In this document: one piece after another, positions 16,593-26,900 of the stretch | Numbering within the stretch: position 1 is the stretch's first letter | How the letters are laid out: each line of letters begins with the position of its first letter | Origin: Bifidobacterium choerinum | GTDB taxonomy: Bacteria; Actinomycetota; Actinomycetes; Actinomycetales; Bifidobacteriaceae | NCBI RefSeq assembly: GCF_000741135.1 | Contig: NZ_JGYU01000008.1 | Location: 26,041 to 90,040, forward strand | Direction of reading: 5' to 3' | DNA: 64,000 bases | Program-made: the position numbers and the translations under genes | Notes under the pieces: model-generated | What the model was told of the DNA's origin: nothing | Database searches by the model: none | The model's input: only the letters and a program-made list of their open reading frames with translations

Positions 16593-18557
16593 TCATGCGT
16601 CGAGCGGCGGCTGCGGCGCGAGCCCCGGCACCTCGTACGGCCTGAAGGTGATGTGGTCGGGGTCGCTGATCTGGTCGTTGAGGTTCTTGAACATCTCGCG
16701 GAAGTCCCTCGCGCCGCCGAAGTGCCGCAGAGCGTCGGCCGGTGTGCCGGCGAACGCGAGACGCCCGGGGTTGCGCGTCCCCGGGTCCTTCGCGCGCGGC
16801 GCGGCGACGACGATGACCTCGTCGAACATGTCGAGCATGTCGATCTCGTGGATGACCATGATGATCGACAGCACGCGTTCCGAACCGTCCTCGCCGGCTG
16901 TGCGCTGCATATCGCGCGGCGGGTGGACGATGTCGCGCAGCTTCGTGAACAGCTTGTCCTTGTCGATGTAGCTCAGGCCGGCGTCCGGCTCGTCGAGGCA
17001 CAGCACCGGCTTGTAGCCGACGAGTTCACGCGCGACGCTCACACGGCGCTTCTGGCCGCCGGAGAGCTTCTTGATCGGCGAATCCTTCAGCGCGTAGATG
17101 TCGAGCTTGCGCAATACCGAATCGACCTGCTCCTTGATCTCGGCGCGCGACGAATCCTCGGCCATGCGCAGCTTCGCCGACGAGTAGATCTCCTCGAAGA
17201 CGGTGAGCTCGGGCAGGAACACGTTGCTCTGCTGCACGTAGCCGATCATCGGCCCGAGGTTCTTGTAGTGCGCGCGCAGGTCCTCCTGGTTCTTGTAGCG
17301 CGTGTGCCCGTTGTACAGCGAGTCCTTGCCGGACAGGCAGTTGAGCAGCAGCGTCTTGCCGGCGCCCGATGTGCCGATGATCGCGACGAGGCTGTGCTGC
17401 GGGATCTGGAAATGGATGTCCTTGAGCAGCGTCTTCGGATGCCTTCCACCGACCGTCTTGTCGTCGATCTGCACGTCGAGCATGACGGGCTGCGCGATCT
17501 GCGCGGGCGCCGGCTGCACGGCCGTGCTCGGCGCCGGCGATGCCGGGCGCTTGCCGAGCGCCGTCGTGATCGGCGCGGGCATCAAAGGTCCCGTCGCGGC
17601 GGCCGGTGCGGGCACGGCGATCGACGGCGCGGGCGTCGGCTGCGCGGCCGCGCGCACGCCGGCGCCGACGCGCTGGTCGTAGACGATCGTGCCCTTCGTG
17701 AAGTAGAAGCGGCAGTCGCCGATCGCGATGACGTCCTTCTCCTGCAGCACATGCGCGCCGCGCAGCGGACGGCCGTCGATGTAGGTGCCGATGCGGCTTT
17801 TGATGTCGCGGATCACGTATTGCCCGCGCACGAAGTCGATGCGCGCGTGCCTGCGCGAGACGTAGGGCACGTTCTGCACGATCGTGTCCGGCGCCGAGGC
17901 GCGGCCGATGTACGTCGTGCGCCCCTCCTGACGCGGCAGCGGGTACGAGCGCCACAGGCCGAGGTTCTGGTCGACGGTGAAGATGATGATGACGCCCTGC
18001 ACGTCGGGGTTGCCCAGGTCGCCGTCGATGCGGATGAGGTCGCCGTCGGCGAGCGGATAGCGCGCGTCCGGCTGCAGTCTGCGGCCGTTGATGTAGGTCG
18101 GGTTCGTCGTCTGGCGCGACTGGTAGTGCCAACGGCCGTCGTTGAACACGAAGGCGCCGTGGTTCGCACTGACGATGCTCGAATGCACACGCAGCGTCGG
18201 CACCCCCGGCTCCCGGCTCATCACGCGGCCGAGCGCCCAGACCTCATGGCCGGCGAGCGGGTAGACGCTCGCGTTGCCGTCCTCGATGACGACGACGGTC
18301 TCGGGACCGAAGTGGAGGCCGCCGAGGAAGGTGCGCGTCTGGTCGGCGCCCGGACGCGGCGCGGCGGCGCGCGGCGGCTGCTGCAGTGTCGGATATTGCG
18401 GGCGCGCCGCCGGCGGACGCACCTGCGGCGCACGCGCCCGGAGCCCCTGCGGCTGGCGCGGCACCGGGGCCGGACGGTTCATGCCGGACTGCGGACGTTG
18501 CGGCTGCGCGGGGTTCGGCGGCGTCGGCCGCTGCGGCGGCATGGCGGTACCTGACAT
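16593..18557 (-). CDS. ABC transporter ATPase with two N-terminal FHA domains
   Basis: This 654-residue protein starts with a Pro/Arg/Gln-rich linker (1-65), then a first FHA domain ([25 protein letters not shown]), a second FHA domain ([34 protein letters not shown]), a Pro/Ala linker, and an ABCG-type ATPase: Walker A GTSGAGKT, signature LSGGQKRR, Walker [12 protein letters not shown] and switch His in VIHEID. FHA domains bind phosphothreonine, so a Ser/Thr kinase such as the PASTA kinase at 37.7 kb may control transport. Mycobacterial Rv1747 has this architecture but includes the permease in the same chain; here the permease is the next gene. The ATG at 18557 has AAGGA 9 bases upstream. 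Confidence 0.9.
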   Translation of the reverse strand: MSGTAMPPQRPTPPNPAQPQRPQSGMNRPAPVPRQPQGLRARAPQVRPPAARPQYPTLQQPPRAAAPRPGADQTRTFLGGLHFGPETVVVIEDGNASVYPLAGHEVWALGRVMSREPGVPTLRVHSSIVSANHGAFVFNDGRWHYQSRQTTNPTYINGRRLQPDARYPLADGDLIRIDGDLGNPDVQGVIIIFTVDQNLGLWRSYPLPRQEGRTTYIGRASAPDTIVQNVPYVSRRHARIDFVRGQYVIRDIKSRIGTYIDGRPLRGAHVLQEKDVIAIGDCRFYFTKGTIVYDQRVGAGVRAAAQPTPAPSIAVPAPAAATGPLMPAPITTALGKRPASPAPSTAVQPAPAQIAQPVMLDVQIDDKTVGGRHPKTLLKDIHFQIPQHSLVAIIGTSGAGKTLLLNCLSGKDSLYNGHTRYKNQEDLRAHYKNLGPMIGYVQQSNVFLPELTVFEEIYSSAKLRMAEDSSRAEIKEQVDSVLRKLDIYALKDSPIKKLSGGQKRRVSVARELVGYKPVLCLDEPDAGLSYIDKDKLFTKLRDIVHPPRDMQRTAGEDGSERVLSIIMVIHEIDMLDMFDEVIVVAAPRAKDPGTRNPGRLAFAGTPADALRHFGGARDFREMFKNLNDQISDPDHITFRPYEVPGLAPQPPLDA

Positions 18558-18687
18558 CTTCGGTGTTCCTTCTGCTCTCTGCACGGACGCGTCCCTTCGC
18601 TGCACGCTCATGCATGGCGCACGCCCGCCCCGCCCAGTGTAGCGGCAGCCGCCGATGCCCCGGCGTTCCGCGCATCAGCCCGCTTGC

Positions 18688-18693
18688 TAGAAT
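18688..18693 (+). promoter_or_regulatory. -10 box of parC
   Basis: TAGAAT with TTCCGC as a weak -35 sixteen bases upstream. The leader would be about 30 bases and carries the GGAGGG ribosome site. Confidence 0.45.
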
Positions 18694-18728
18694 GGTACGG
18701 TTCTCGAGTCATATGGAGGGAAGTCAGC

Positions 18729-21398
18729 ATGGTTTCGCGTCGCAAGCCGCCAGCAGCGGCCTATGATCCGCGCACGGTCAAGGAACACATCGTCGAGACG
18801 CCGCTCGGCGAGGAGATGAGCAAATCCTTCCTCGAATACGCCTATTCGGTCATCTACGCCCGCGCGCTGCCCGACGCGCGCGACGGACTCAAGCCGGTGC
18901 AACGGCGCATCGTCTACCAGATGGGCGAGATGAACCTGCTGCCGACGCGCCCGTACATGAAGTCGGCGCGCGTCGTCGGCGAGGTCATGGGCAAGCTGCA
19001 CCCGCACGGCGACTCGGCGATCTACGAGGCGATGGTGCGCCTTGCGCAGCCCTTCGCGATGCGGCTGCCGCTCGTCGACGGCCACGGCAACTTCGGCTCG
19101 CTCGACGACGGCCCGGCGGCCTCCCGATACACCGAGGCGCGTCTGGCGCCGGCCGCGCTCGGCATGAACGCCGGACTCGACGAGGACACCGTCGACTTCA
19201 CGCCGAACTACGACAACAAGCTCAAGGAACCCGAGGTGCTGCCCGCGGCGATCCCGAACCTGCTCGTCAACGGCGCCTCCGGCATCGCCGTCGGCATGGC
19301 GACGAACATGGCCACGCACAACCTCGGCGAGGTCGTCGCCGCCGCCAAGCACGTCATGCGCCACCCCGAGGCCACGCTCGACGAGCTGATGGACTACCTG
19401 CCCGGGCCGGACTGGCCGGGCGGCGGCATCGTCATCGGACGCGACGGCATCCGCGAGGCGTACGAGAGCGGACGCGGCTCGCTGACGACGCGTTCGACGA
19501 CGCACGTCGAGAACGTCACGGCACGCAAGAAGGCGATCGTCATCACCGAGCTGCCGTACATGGTCGGCCCCGAACGCGTGCTCGAACGCATCTCGGAAGG
19601 CGTCAAGAGCCACAAGCTCGAAGGCATCTCGAACGCGATCGACCTGACGGACCGGCACAACGGCACGCGCATCGTCATCGAGCTCAAGACCGGCTTCGAC
19701 CCGGACGCCGTGCTTTCCCAGCTGTTCAAGCACACGCCGCTGCAGGAGAACTTCACGATCAACAACGTCGCGCTCGTCGACGGCCGCCCGCACACGATGG
19801 GGCTGCGCGAGATGCTCGACGTGTGGATCGGGCACCGGCGCGGCGTCATCCGCCGTCGCAGCGAATACCGCCGCCGCAAGGCGCTCGAGCGGCTGCACCT
19901 CGTCGAAGGCCTGCTGCTCGCACTCGTCGACATCGACGAGGTCATCCAGGTCATCCGCTCATCCGAGGACGCGGACGCAGCGAAGACGAAGCTCATCGCC
20001 GTCTTCGACCTCGACGACGTGCAGGCGCAGTACATCCTCGACCTACGGCTGCGCAGGCTCACGAAGATGAGCCGCATCGAGCTCGAGGCGGAACGCGACG
20101 AGCTGCGCGGACGCATCGACGAGCTCGACGCGATCCTCGCGTCCGACGCGGCGCTCGACGAGGTCGTCGAAAAGGAGATGGACGAGACCGTCGCCGCCTA
20201 CGGCACGCCGCGGCGCACCGTGCTGCTCGACATGGACGCCGACGGCAGACTCACGCCGGTCGAGGCGCGCGGCGCCGACGGCACGCTCAACGCGTTCGCG
20301 CTCGACGCGGCGCGCCACGTCGAACAGGTCTCCGAGGCCGCGGCGGACGTGGCGGCCGCGCGCAAGGGCGCCGCGACCGGCGACGCGGCGAGCGCGCTGC
20401 AGATCGAGGACGAGCCGTGCGTCGTCGCGCTGAGCGCGACCGGACGGATCGCGCGCCTCGACCCGTCGGCCGCCGGCATCTGGGCGGTACGCACGCCGAA
20501 CGGGACGGCGGGCGGCGACGGCTGCATCACGTCGATGATCGAGACGAGCACGCGCGCCGACTACGGCATCGTCACTTCGGCGGGACGTTTCGTGCTCGCG
20601 CACGCCGTCGAACTGCCCCATGTCGCCGCGACCGCACCGCTCGACCTGTCCGCGGGCATCGACGCCCGCGAGCTCGTGTTGTCGACGCAGAGCACCGAAC
20701 CGGTCGACGGCGAACGCGTCGTCGCCGTCGTCGCGCTGCCGAAGGACAAGGACGAGAAGGCCGCGCCGCTCGCGCTCGGCACGCGCGGCGGCGTCGTCAA
20801 GCGGTGGAACCGGGAATCGCCGACGACGATGGATTCGTGGGGCGTCATCGACCTCAAGGACGGCGACGAGCTGCTCGCGGCGCGCGAGGCGCCCGACGGC
20901 AGCCGTCTCGTGTTCGTCTCGACCGATTCGTCGCTGCTCACCTTCGATGCGAAGCAGGTGCGGCCGCAGGGGCGCACGGCGGCCGGCATGGCGGGCATCC
21001 GTCTCGCCGACGGCTGCGAGGCGCTCGCCTTCGCCGTCGTGCACGAGGACGAGCTGGCGTGGACGGACGCCGAGGAGCGGGAGGACGGCTCGACGTCGCC
21101 CGCGCACGGCGCGGTCGTGCTCACGGTGGCCGGCGACGGCGCTTCGCTGCTGGGCACCGACACCGGATCGGCGAAGGTCTCGCCGCTCGCGCTGTATCCG
21201 ACGAAGGGACGCGGCACCGGCGGCGTGCGCTCGCAGCGTTTCCTCAAAGGGCAGAACACGTTGATCCGCGCGTATGTGGGCGCCTGGCCGCTCGTCGCGT
21301 GCACGGAATCGGGGCATACGGTGACGCTGCCGGCCCCAGACATGCGCCGTGACGGCTCCGGCAGCGAACTGTCCTCCGCGATCGGTTACGTCGCATAG
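18729..21398 (+). CDS. parC: DNA topoisomerase IV subunit A (GyrA/ParC type)
   Basis: This 889-residue type IIA topoisomerase subunit cuts and rejoins DNA for chromosome decatenation. The breakage-reunion domain has [19 protein letters not shown], the quinolone-region stretch [15 protein letters not shown] and the catalytic Tyr in [10 protein letters not shown] coiled coil follows ([20 protein letters not shown]), then a C-terminal beta-propeller-like half. No clear GyrA-box (QRRGGKG) is visible, which argues for topoisomerase IV over gyrase. The partner ParE-like subunit lies 10 kb away on the other strand (31.2-33.6 kb). The ATG at 18729 has GGAGGG upstream. The gene ends just before an abrupt AT-rich patch. 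Confidence 0.92.
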   Translation: MVSRRKPPAAAYDPRTVKEHIVETPLGEEMSKSFLEYAYSVIYARALPDARDGLKPVQRRIVYQMGEMNLLPTRPYMKSARVVGEVMGKLHPHGDSAIYEAMVRLAQPFAMRLPLVDGHGNFGSLDDGPAASRYTEARLAPAALGMNAGLDEDTVDFTPNYDNKLKEPEVLPAAIPNLLVNGASGIAVGMATNMATHNLGEVVAAAKHVMRHPEATLDELMDYLPGPDWPGGGIVIGRDGIREAYESGRGSLTTRSTTHVENVTARKKAIVITELPYMVGPERVLERISEGVKSHKLEGISNAIDLTDRHNGTRIVIELKTGFDPDAVLSQLFKHTPLQENFTINNVALVDGRPHTMGLREMLDVWIGHRRGVIRRRSEYRRRKALERLHLVEGLLLALVDIDEVIQVIRSSEDADAAKTKLIAVFDLDDVQAQYILDLRLRRLTKMSRIELEAERDELRGRIDELDAILASDAALDEVVEKEMDETVAAYGTPRRTVLLDMDADGRLTPVEARGADGTLNAFALDAARHVEQVSEAAADVAAARKGAATGDAASALQIEDEPCVVALSATGRIARLDPSAAGIWAVRTPNGTAGGDGCITSMIETSTRADYGIVTSAGRFVLAHAVELPHVAATAPLDLSAGIDARELVLSTQSTEPVDGERVVAVVALPKDKDEKAAPLALGTRGGVVKRWNRESPTTMDSWGVIDLKDGDELLAAREAPDGSRLVFVSTDSSLLTFDAKQVRPQGRTAAGMAGIRLADGCEALAFAVVHEDELAWTDAEEREDGSTSPAHGAVVLTVAGDGASLLGTDTGSAKVSPLALYPTKGRGTGGVRSQRFLKGQNTLIRAYVGAWPLVACTESGHTVTLPAPDMRRDGSGSELSSAIGYVA

Positions 21399-21799
21399 GA
21401 CACACTGGATGCAACATGAAGTTGGCTATCAGGTCAGTCAGGCGCGTCCGATAACAGCCTCGCAAATTATGTTATATAGGATTGAGAGTTATTATCGAAA
21501 AGTGTCAGTTTACGCTTGTAAAAAATAGAATTCATGCTAATTACCGATATATAAACAATAACTATACACAACAATAACAAACTAAACAATTCAATACTAT
21601 GAACATCGCGAATTAATCAAACAATACCGAAATGAGTCTATATTAACTTACTACTTATTATCAATAATTAAAATATTAGATAAATGATTTAAGAAATAAA
21701 TTCCATATTTCACATATCAAAACACTGCAACATCATCTACACACAATAACATAAACTCATTCAGCGGAATCAGCAAATGTGTAAAACATGGAGGAATAG
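21399..21799. other. AT-rich intergenic DNA
   Basis: From about 21460 the sequence turns abruptly AT-rich in a chromosome whose genes are strongly GC-rich. There are stops in all frames and no recognisable gene, RNA or attachment site. The patch continues through the lipoprotein gene to about 22550. The sharp change suggests horizontally acquired DNA or a decayed remnant. Confidence 0.7.
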
Positions 21800-22279
21800 A
21801 TGAAGAATAGATACCACATTCCCATCATCATACTCTTAATTACAGGAGCATTCTTGAGTGGCTGTAGTCAACAAAACAGAGACACAACCTCAATCACCGG
21901 AAACTGGGCAACGACAGCAGCCCCCTGCTTCTACCTCAACCACAACGGAGACGGCTGGACCGCAGTCGACACAGGCAACGACGATACATGCTCCGGCAAT
22001 ATATTCGGAACCATCTCCAATGATAGGATAGAGCTCCATATCACTGGACGCACTTCCGATGACAGTCCTACCTTATTCTGGGACGGATCGCTCACTCCCA
22101 GCGGAGATAATGAATGGAAAAGCACCGTCTCTTCCAATGGGCTAGATTCTTTTGTATTCAAGCGAGACCAGAGCGATCGCAGTCGCAATATTACCTATAA
22201 TCCCGACAAGAAGGAGATATCCTTCTATTTCGGCAATGGAGAGTCTACCGATGCATATATAACTCTCAAAAAAGAGTGA
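21800..22279 (+). CDS. Putative lipoprotein of foreign base composition
   Basis: This 159-residue exported protein has a short N-terminus (MKNRYH), a hydrophobic core and a lipobox ending LSGC (Cys22), so it should be a lipid-anchored surface protein. The mature part is polar, with two further Cys (APCFYLN and DTCSGN) that could pair, and a beta-rich pattern (ISNDRIELHITG, NEWKSTVSSNG, KKEISFYFGNG). It resembles small extracellular lipocalin-like or DUF proteins only in general shape. GGAGG lies 5 bases before the ATG. Codon use is AT-leaning and unlike every neighbour, a sign of transfer. A clear intrinsic terminator follows. Confidence 0.85.
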   Translation: MKNRYHIPIIILLITGAFLSGCSQQNRDTTSITGNWATTAAPCFYLNHNGDGWTAVDTGNDDTCSGNIFGTISNDRIELHITGRTSDDSPTLFWDGSLTPSGDNEWKSTVSSNGLDSFVFKRDQSDRSRNITYNPDKKEISFYFGNGESTDAYITLKKE

Positions 22280-22517
22280 AGCAGGAAATTTCTCACACAT
22301 CATATCTTATAATATTATTATTTCAAAAAGTCTACATCTTTGAAATGTAGACTTTTTTAATACCAAATACGATTATGAAAACTAATGAATGCAAGAATCC
22401 AAAGTAATTTATCATGAAATCAACTGCATATTTATTGTTTTATAAAATATCTTCATCCTATATTTAGTCCAATTCAAATACTATGAATATAATTTTTGAT
22501 AGCAGAAATAATAATAA
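22280..22517. other. AT-rich DNA downstream of the lipoprotein
   Basis: Apart from the terminator at 22325-22358 this stretch is AT-rich and has no open frame with coding character. Confidence 0.6.
22325..22358 (+). terminator. Intrinsic terminator of the lipoprotein gene
   Basis: 13-base perfect arms (22325-22337 and 22345-22357) around a 7-base loop. The last five bases of the stem run into T6. It lies 46 bases after the stop codon and is one of the few classical U-tract terminators in the window. Confidence 0.85.
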
Positions 22518-22660
22518 TTATTTTAATGGTATAATCCTTGTCTCATAGTTGCCAATGAAGTTCATCGTGGCCAAAGATGGCACGTCGTTGCTCTGCACCA
22601 GCATCAAATCGACGAAAGTTTCACCGATCGGGCCGCATCTGACAAGGAACATTGCCTCGG
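22518..22660 (-). pseudogene. Possible 3' remnant of a carbohydrate ABC permease
   Basis: Reading the minus strand, one frame contains ETFVDLMLVQSNDVPSLATM followed by NFIGNYETR, then runs into AT-rich DNA and stops at 22518-22520. The stretch resembles the periplasmic loop and following helix of MalG/GanQ-type sugar permeases (typically ...QSND..TLA...NFIG.Y.T...). No start codon or further permease sequence is present, and upstream codons look non-coding. I read it as a fragment left at the edge of the AT-rich patch. The family match is from memory of the motif and needs a search. Confidence 0.4.
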
Positions 22661-22669
22661 CGCCGTACA

Positions 22670-22717
22670 CGCGTGAACATATCGGTCGCCATATTCCACA
22701 CCCGATGTGTTCACGCG
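22670..22717. repeat. 16-bp inverted repeat (hairpin)
   Basis: The arms begin CGCGTGAACA (22670) and end TGTTCACGCG (22717). Including the inner ATCGG/CCGAT pairs and one G-T pair, they form a 16-base stem with a 16-base loop. It could be a terminator past the GlcU-type gene (minus strand), though no U tract follows. The outer GTGAACA/TGTTCAC halves also resemble LacI-type operator halves. Confidence 0.5.
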
Positions 22718-22778
22718 CATATTGTCACGAATTATCGTTTATCGGACGATGCACATGCTGTAATTGTACACGGCGGCC

Positions 22779-23738
22779 TCAGGTCGTCGTGTACAGCCCC
22801 ATCAATACGGCGCCGGCGACGATGAGCAGGGTGCCGAACAGGATCCCGACCATCTGGCGTTTCGTCTTGTGCTCATGCAGCACGACGATGCCGCCGTAGG
22901 TGGAGACGATGACGCCGAGCTGGGAGAACGTCGTAGCGATCGCCTGTCCGACGTGCGGGTTCGCCGCGGACACGAAGATGAGCATGTTGCCGACCGCCCA
23001 CAGCAGGCCGGTGATGATGTTGAGCGCCGTCTTGCGGTGCAGGATGAGCGTGCGGTCGCGTTCGACGAAGTTGACGATCGCGAGCGCCGTGATGATCTGC
23101 CCGATCGACTGCGGCAGGATGACGGCGGTCATGTAATAGAGCCCGTTGCCGCTCGGCGCATTGTAGATGGCGTCGGAGATGAATCCGGTATGGTGCAGCA
23201 GGTTCGGGAAGATGAAGTACAGCATGAAGCCGATCGTCGAGAACAGCAGCGCGCCCAGGCCGAAGCGCATGTCCTTCGCGCTGATCCGGCGCGCGTCGGC
23301 GGCCGAGTCCTTCGCCGAGCACAGCACGGCGCCGGACGTGACGAGGATGATCGCGATGACGCCGATGACCCAGACGTTGAGCGTGCGCCACTGGCCGAGC
23401 ACGATCGCGGCGAGCAGCGCGTTGCCGACGACCTGCCCGGCCGTGGAGATCGGCATCGCCATCGAGACACCCAACGGCTTGAGCGCGGAGAACTGGCCGA
23501 AGGAGCCGATCGTCCAGAAGACGCCCGAGCACAGGCCTACGAGCCAGATCCTGGGGTTGAACGCGAAGGCCAGTCCGGCGTTCGGCACCGTGTAGAACAC
23601 CGAGACGAGCACCGCGAATATGACGGCGCCGATCGTCGTGCCCAATGTCCCCTGACTCGGTTTGCCGTCGATTTTCGCTGTGATGACGCTGTTCGATCCG
23701 AGGAACAGCGCCGGTAGCAGCGCGATGAGCATGTCCAT
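22779..23738 (-). CDS. GRP-family sugar uptake protein (GlcU-like)
   Basis: This 319-residue integral membrane protein has about ten hydrophobic spans and fits the glucose/ribose porter (GRP, GlcU/RhaT-like) family of the drug/metabolite transporter superfamily. Family features include MLIALLPALFLGSNSVITAK at the N-terminus, GVFWTIGSFGQFSALKPLGV and a matching second half (LLWAVGNMLIFVSAANPHVG, ATTFSQLGVIVST). It probably imports glucose or another sugar with protons. GGGAGGG precedes the ATG by ten bases. It lies downstream of lhr on the same strand, with a ~210-base gap containing a TAGAAT box (about 23872-23877), so it may have its own promoter. Confidence 0.88.
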   Translation of the reverse strand: MDMLIALLPALFLGSNSVITAKIDGKPSQGTLGTTIGAVIFAVLVSVFYTVPNAGLAFAFNPRIWLVGLCSGVFWTIGSFGQFSALKPLGVSMAMPISTAGQVVGNALLAAIVLGQWRTLNVWVIGVIAIILVTSGAVLCSAKDSAADARRISAKDMRFGLGALLFSTIGFMLYFIFPNLLHHTGFISDAIYNAPSGNGLYYMTAVILPQSIGQIITALAIVNFVERDRTLILHRKTALNIITGLLWAVGNMLIFVSAANPHVGQAIATTFSQLGVIVSTYGGIVVLHEHKTKRQMVGILFGTLLIVAGAVLMGLYTTT

Positions 23739-23947
23739 GCGAAAGACGCCCTCCCTTGCCTCTCTCCGTGTGCGAGTGTCCGTTGTCGCGAATCCACGAA
23801 CGCCACGGAGGCGCGCGGGGGGGCCGTCCGTCGTATATCGGGACGAACGGCGGCACGACGTCAGTCATTCTATGCCCGTCATGCGGCGGGACGTGGCCGT
23901 CTTTTGCTCATAGCGTCGATATCGCGTCCTATCCGTACGCCGCAGGC

Positions 23948-26900
23948 TCACCGGTAGAGCTTCATGCCCTGCGGGGACGGCGCGAATCCGGCGGCGCGCA
24001 ACGCCGGTGTGACCGGCAGGCGCGCCGTGAGCGGCACGCCGTTGCAGTCGCGGAACGTGACCGACCCTCCCGGCAGGTGCCGCAGCATGTCGGCGAGCGC
24101 CGTGCATGCGCGTTCGGCGAGGCTCATCGGTTCGTCGAACATGACGAGGCGTCCCGAGCGCGGCGCCGCGTACAGCAGTGCGTCGCCGCCGCGCAGCACG
24201 ACGAGCGACCCGGCGCGACGCGTCGGCTTGACGCCGCCCGTACGCGCCGCGTCGTCCGCGTCGTCCGCGTCGTCGGCGCCGTCCGCGTCCTGCGTCCCGG
24301 CCATCCGCATCGGCCCGGGCCAGCGGATCGCCGTGCCGTAGAGGACGGCCGGATCGGCGGCGTCGAGAGCGACCGTGGCCGGCGACCGCCCGATCAGGTC
24401 GCGCATCATGTCGACGGTCTCGCGCCGCGCGAACTGCGCCGCGCCGAAGCCGTCGACGAACATGCCGCGCATCAGCGCGCCCTGCTCCTCCATGCGCCGC
24501 AGCACCGGGTACAGGCCCGAGAAGCCGCCGGGGACGCCCTCATGGTCGACGACCGGCTGCGTGATCACGCCGTAGCGGTCGAGCAGCACGTCGATCAGGT
24601 CGATGACGCGTTCCTCCGGCGTGCACGGTTCGCCGCCCGCGCGCACAAGCGACCACAGGCCGCCGTTCATGGCCGGCCGTGCCATGTGCGCGCGCATGCG
24701 CCGTCGGCGCACGGGGCGTGCAGGCGCGTGCGCCGCGCCCCGCGTCGCCGCCGCGCGCGCCACCGGGAACGACGAGTTCGTGACGCGGCCGCGCCGGGCG
24801 AGCGCCCACAATGCGTCCTCGAAGCCCTGATGGCTCCATGCCGCGGCGACGACCTCGCCGGTCGTCTCGTCGACGGACGGCTCGAGGCCGCGGGCCGCCG
24901 ACGCGCGCTCCCAGCATGCGTGGGCGCGTTCCTCGAGCGGCAGCGGACCATAGGCGCCGCCATCCCCGAGCGCGGCGACGATCGCGTCGCCGACGCCGAG
25001 CGGCCCCATGTCGCCGTCCGCCGGCGCCGAGCGGCCGTCCTGCGCGGCGTCGGATGCGCATCGTCCCTCAAGCTGCGCCGAATCGAAGGGGAACAGCATG
25101 ACCGCCCCGAGTCCGTCCGCCGAGGATGAGGCGGACGAGGACGATGCACCGACCGCGCCGACCCAGACGACCTCGCCTGCGGCGATGAGCTCGTCGAGCA
25201 TCGACGGCGCATAGTCGCGCACGCGCGCCGGGAACACGGCCCGCTCCCACACGTCGATCGGCAGCGCGACGCCCTCGAGCTGCTCGACGACCCTCATGAC
25301 GCCGTCGACGCCGTCGAAACGCTGGCCGCCGGCCGAGCCGACGCCCTGCCGCTCGAGCACGAAGCGCTGGAAGTCGGCGGCGGCGACCGGCTTGACGGCC
25401 TTGCGCGCCTTGGCGAGCGAGCGTGAGCGGATGCGTTTGAGCACGTCGAGCGCCACCCATTGCGGCACGTCGGCGGGCAGACGGTCGTCGAAGCGTCCGG
25501 TGAGCGCCTCGTCGGCGGCCTGCAACGCGTTGAGCTCGTCGACGCAGGCCTCGGCCGGCAGCCGCAGGTCGGCGATCATCATGTCGGCCGTGAACGGCCC
25601 GTGCGTCGACAGATAACGGTGCACACGGCCGCGCACGTCGTCGTCGGCGAGCGCGTTCCAGAACGTCCGCTTCGCGAGCGCGGCGGCGACCTCGTCGATG
25701 ACGGCGTCGTCGAGCACCGAGGCGAGGTCGTCGGAGCCGAGCAGCCGTTCGAGCACCTCCGGATCCATCAACAGCAGCCGCGCGTCGCGCTCCGCCTGCG
25801 GCACGTCGTACTGGTACATGACCGAGCCGACGAAGCCGAACAGCAGCTGCTCGGCCATCGGCGACGGCGTGGACGTGACGGTCTCGTGCATGCTGATGCG
25901 TCCTTCGGCGAGGCCGGTGAGCACCTCGCGCAGCGCCGGCACGTCGTAGACGTCCTGCAGGCATTCGCGGGCCGTTTCGAGCAGCAGCGGGAAGTTCCTG
26001 TGCGTGCGCGCGGCCGTGAGCAGCTGCGCGGCGCGTAACCGCTGCTGCCACAGCGGCACGCGTCTGGACGGGTCGGCGCGCGGCATGAACAGCGCGCGCG
26101 CCGCGCATTCGCGGAACCGCGCCGCGAACAGCACGCTGCCGGTGACCTGCGTCTCCACAAGGCGCGCGACGTCGTCGGCGTCGAAGGCGAGGAGCGAGGC
26201 GACGTCGATCGAGCCGTCGCCGTCGGGCAGACGGATGACGAGGCCGTCGTCGGCCGCGTAGATCTGTCCGTCGACGCCGTAGCGCCGCAGCAGCCGCGCG
26301 TTGACCGCGAGCGCCCACGGCTCATGTACCCTGCGTCCGAAGGGCGCATGCACGAGGATGCGCCAGTCGCCCTCCTCGTCGCGGCAGCGTTCGATGACGA
26401 TGTGCGTGGCGTCGGGGATGACGCCGGTCGCGGCCCGCTGCTCGGCGAGGAAGGCGGCGGCCGCGTCGATGGCGTCGTCGTCGAGGCCGTCGCCGGCGAG
26501 CCTGGCGCGCACCTCGGGCGTGAAGCGCGGCTTCGCGACGGCCTCGGGGGCGCCGGCGCCGTCCGCCTCCGCGCGCGAGGCCTCGACGAGGCCCGCGCCC
26601 ACCTCGCGCACCCACCGTCCAATCGCCAGTCCGAAGCCGTAGTCCCTGCCGTCGCCCTCGCCGTGCCAGAACGGCAGGCGCGCGCTGCGTCCCGGCGCCG
26701 GCAGCACGACGACGCGGTCGTTCGTGATCTGCTGGATCTGCCATGACGTCGTGCCCAGCGTGATGACGTCGCCGACGCGCGACTCGTAGACCATCTCCTC
26801 GTCGAGCTCGCCGACGCGTCTTGGTCCGCGGCCGGCCTCGGCCTCGGGCAGCACGACCGTGTACATGCCGCGGTCGGGGATCGTGCCGCCGCTCGTCACG

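Noticed and set aside
22549..22899. Plus-strand open frame of 116 codons beginning near 22549
   Set aside because: It overlaps the end of the GlcU-type gene on the other strand, has Cys/His-rich random content, and is better explained by the minus-strand permease remnant.
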